Assembly: GCA_003024985.2 (NCBI GenBank)
Contig: PXIH01S0020612.1
From: Euperipatoides rowelli
Taxonomy: Eukaryota > Onychophora > Udeonychophora > Euonychophora > Peripatopsidae
Reading direction: 5' to 3' (one strand)
Length of the DNA stretch: 11,645 bases
Positions 9,000-11,645 of this stretch are shown here, one piece after another. The notes below the pieces were generated by a model. The model saw nothing but the letters and a program-made list of their open reading frames with translations. It made no database searches and had not been told where the DNA came from. Position 1 is the first letter of the stretch; each line of letters begins with the position of its first letter. Both the position numbers and the translations under genes were made by a program.

Positions 9000-11336
9000 A
9001 ACCTATTACCTTGGCACTGTGGAATGCATGGCAGAATAATCATCCCCGACATAGTATTAGCCAACAGTAACTTACAATTAAAAATGCAAAATACTGAATT
9101 TCAAGAAAAACTTCAAGAATACTACAATAGCAGAGGTTCTGTCAACTCTACATTCAAAATGGTGATAACTACAAGTATATGGCACTAATACTATTGGCCT
9201 TTGTGTGGGCAGTTTGAAATGTTGATTGGGAGCTAAGGCTGTTATCATTAAAGAATTCAATAAAAACTTCCTTGCAATGAATATGAGGATATGTTATGTC
9301 ATGGTATACATCTGAGATGACTGTATTAACGGAGTCGGACAAGGATACGTTGAATGAGCATCAGAGTGGCAAGTGGGTTCCAAACAAATCAACTGTGCAT
9401 TTATGCTGTCTGGGAACTTATGAAGCTTTGAAACATGAATACCGTAAAATGAAAGTCACAGGTCGGATGATCGGCATTACATAAAATCTACCAAATCGTA
9501 CACAATTCTTCTTAATTTCACCTGAACTTTCAAAGATCTGCTCATTATTTAAAGGATTAGTCCCTTGTGTCAAGAAATAATAAAACATTGCATCATGACA
9601 TGAAGTGAGCAGATCAATTTCTTATTGCTACCATAAGAATCTTATAAACTAGGCTTTCATCAATTCATAAACCCTTTCACATAATATGAGGAAAATGAAC
9701 TGGTTAATCTTTTAATGATGACTATTACAATGACTGAAGTTGCAAACAATGTTTCCTCTATGCCTTTGCTTGAACTTCATCAACACCAAAAATTTGTTGA
9801 CATAAGTATATTATTGAAAACTGTAAATCCATGGGACCTCAAAACAAGATTAAACTCTGCTGCTCTACTGCCAAAAAGATCAAAGTAAAAACTACAAAAG
9901 GATTAATGAAAATCAAAGAAGACAGGAAACTGTTTAGCCATCCTATTATCCTTTGTCGCTCACACTCAGAGCTGAATCTATGAGAATGTTGGATATTTAT
10001 GAATCAATGTTTAGTACCGATTGAGCCATGCCTCATGTCTATGTGAAAAGTAAACTTCTAAATCATTTAAAAGAGCTTATGTTAAAAAGCCAAACCCAGA
10101 TAAAGAAGAATCAAACCAGACTGATCAAATGGAAACTAACTTCCCAGCTATGTAGATGGAGTGGTGGAACTCAATTCATTGAAACTAAGCAAGGACACTA
10201 AAAGTATTTCTGACTTGGGTGATCAGTTTTGTGACAAGATGTTCTCTAAATTTGGACAATTCTCATAAGTTCATAATATATTATTTGACATCTACATTGA
10301 TAGTTCACTAGAGATTACAAGCCGAGAAAAGTGTCTATTAGTGTAATGTTCCTTTACAGTACAGGATTAAAGCAAATATAAACATTAAATTGATCTCACT
10401 AAGGAAGCTTCTTTCCCATGTGAAGACTAAGGATGCTTTAAGAGAATCTTTGAGCAAAATGCTTGTTACCAAAGCATCAATGTGGATATAGGCATTGTAT
10501 CTTACAAAAGGACAGCTGATGCCACCAAAATATGAGTTCTTAATTTAAAGCGCATACAAGAAGTAAATACTACTAGATGAGGATAAAATGTTTTAAAAAT
10601 CTTCGCTCCTAATACTGGTGTTATTGTCTGAGCTATTAATTGGTTCCACAGCTACCAAATGATATACACTTTATTCTGAAGGGAGCTAAACAAAGATAAA
10701 TAAGTGTTGCCAAAATATATGCAATGTTTGGATCAGGACATGCAGCTGCATTTTTGGGGATGATGTTACTGATTCCTTTTCTGGTAAAAAACAAGACTTC
10801 GTTTTGGTACAAGTTATGGACATAAGTGCAACAGTTATAAAAGCTCTGACATCACTTGAAAGAACCGACCAGCGATCAGAACAAATGTACACAGGTATAG
10901 AGGAATACATCTGTTTGCTATAACAGCAGGAGCCTAAAATTAGAACACTATAGGAATTGATTTGGTAGTTATTTTCCAAGAAACAAGTAGAAATTTGAGT
11001 ATGCCTCATATGCAGGCTTCTCTACATCTAACTAATAGTAGGGCTACTTTTTCAAAGTTTAATTTGGCATACAGCAGATGTTGCTGAATCTCATATTCCT
11101 TCTCCAAGAGAATTTGGTTGGCAGAATGTAAATAAAAAATTTGTTTCTCAGAGGTATAAACTTCCCTGTGGGCTCCCAGAACTACTTTCATCTGTTCTGT
11201 GTTCATGTGGAACCTAAAGATGTGCACCCCCTGCAAGTGTTTGAAACATGGACTCACATGCATAGAGATGAACATCTGTTCAGGACAGGAGTTAAAAGCA
11301 TACTATAATGTATATAATTTTACTATATTAAAATAA
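9000..11336 (+). pseudogene. Nearly full-length decayed gene of the same HEEAD/TGCD family
   Basis: Motifs appear in family order across shifted frames. They are an early block (9012-9185); YKYMALILLAFVWAV (9170-9214) then WELRLLSL (9227-9250); the longest clean piece (9296-9481) with CCLGTYEALKH and MKVTGRMIGIT; RTQFFLISPEL (9497-9529); NELVNLL (9694-9714); KEDRKLFSH (9915-9941); VDGVVELNSLKL (10152-10187); FDIYIDSSL (10284-10310); LLSHVKTK (10408-10431); QEVNT (10557-10571, in place of EEADT); APNTGVIV (10605-10628, in place of PDTDV); GDDVTDSFSGKK (10756-10791); YICLL (10906-10920); ELIW then LFSKKQ (10954-10986); IPSPREFGW (11095-11121); and CSCGT (11200-11214) with CKCLKHGLTC (11232-11261). 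Stops include 9186, 9215, 9278, 9482, 9886, 9981, 10266, 10344, 10489, 10629, 10921, 10951, 10966 and 11215. There are many frameshifts. The start of the gene was not found; the last frame closes at TAA 11334-11336. No intron signature is evident, so it may be retroposed. It is clearly dead. Confidence 0.82.
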
Positions 11337-11337
11337 A
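11332..11337 (+). promoter_or_regulatory. Possible polyadenylation signal
   Basis: AATAAA overlaps the last in-frame stop of the plus-strand pseudogene, about 55 bp after its final cysteine codon. In DNA this AT-rich the hexamer is common by chance, so position is the only support. Confidence 0.3.
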
Positions 11338-11645
11338 AGAATTATTATATTACTACTAATTTGTATCTTTTATTTATCTTTAATGCTGTATATTATAGAA
11401 AAGTATATTTTGGTTAAAAATGTTTTCCAACAATTACCTTAGGAGATAAATAAAATAAAATTCTAAGTTAAATTCTTGAAAACACATTGTGTTATGTATT
11501 TCTGGAGGGGGGGGGGAGTTAATATTGATGTATGTCTTGTTATATAACCAAAATGAGCAATAAAAGGTAAAAACTGGTAAAGTTGTTACTTAGAATCAAA
11601 CTAATCAAATATCATACTAAAAGATGGACATTTTACAGAATGGTG
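11338..11645. other. Gene-free AT-rich end of window
   Basis: Nothing recognisable except the G run at 11504-11518. There is no poly(A) tail immediately after the pseudogene and no obvious target-site duplication. Confidence 0.55.
11504..11518. repeat. G-run
   Basis: Ten consecutive G (11507-11516) within a short purine tract, similar in type to the tract at 2241-2263. Confidence 0.85.

Noticed and set aside
9078-9260. 60-codon minus-strand open frame
   Set aside because: Antisense shadow of the early blocks of the plus-strand pseudogene.
10686-11275. Two adjoining minus-strand open frames of 107 and 89 codons
   Set aside because: Both are antisense to the GDDVTDSFSGKK, SKKQ, PSPREFGW and Cys-tail blocks of the plus-strand pseudogene. 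Their own translations match nothing I know.
9000-11336. Introns as the cause of the frame changes
   Set aside because: Frame changes occur within a few bases between adjacent conserved motifs (for example near 10753-10756 and 11215-11219), too close for introns, and stops also fall inside motifs.

Overview
The window looks like AT-rich, repeat-dense intergenic DNA from an animal, most likely an arthropod. By eye it is about 70% A+T. It has long A and T runs, simple repeats, a TTAA-flanked DNA transposon remnant, a degraded interspersed repeat, and protein remains of a multicopy family I associate with arthropod and cnidarian genomes. TTAGG-like words near 1400 and the repeated word TAGGCTA fit an insect, possibly a hemipteran, but that is a guess. 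I found no intact protein gene, rRNA, tRNA, CRISPR array or bacterial-type signal.

Layout. 1-250: two hairpins and a GATA/GACA/GGAT microsatellite. 417-983: a 559-bp non-autonomous piggyBac-like element (MITE) flanked by TTAA. 984-5590: gene-free AT-rich DNA with a striking near-perfect hairpin at 1308-1398, short palindromes, an (AAT)16 tract and a G-rich tract. 5591-6720: diverged interspersed repeats, including a SINE- or LINE-tail-like segment at 6121-6416 made of two related units.

The main discovery is a pair of decayed, divergently oriented genes of one uncharacterised protein family. The left copy (7100-8000, minus strand) keeps only the C-terminal half. The right copy (9000-11336, plus strand) covers about 2.3 kb. 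Neither shows as a long reading frame, because both are broken by several frameshifts and stops, but their motifs follow the family order across the shifted frames. For the right copy these are an early W-x-L block, a KEDRxLF block, a VDG...FDxYxxSSL block, an LLSHxxTK block, a degenerate (S/A)PDTDV-type block, a GxDxTxxFxGK block, an ICLL...ELxWxLFSKKQ block, a PSPxxFGW block and a Cys-rich tail. The left copy shows HEEAD, SPxT, TGCDxTGRFxGK, VCQLF...LQWYL, LSPT, W-xLDEGKL and a Cys-rich tail.

I infer that the acidic motifs correspond to those of FEN1/XPG-type PIN nucleases. Both copies have lost the acids of the middle motif, so neither could be active even apart from the frame breaks. The family's spread and decay here suggest a mobile or retroposed origin, but I see no terminal repeats or target-site duplication around either copy. 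Nothing in the window points to genes working together as a pathway.
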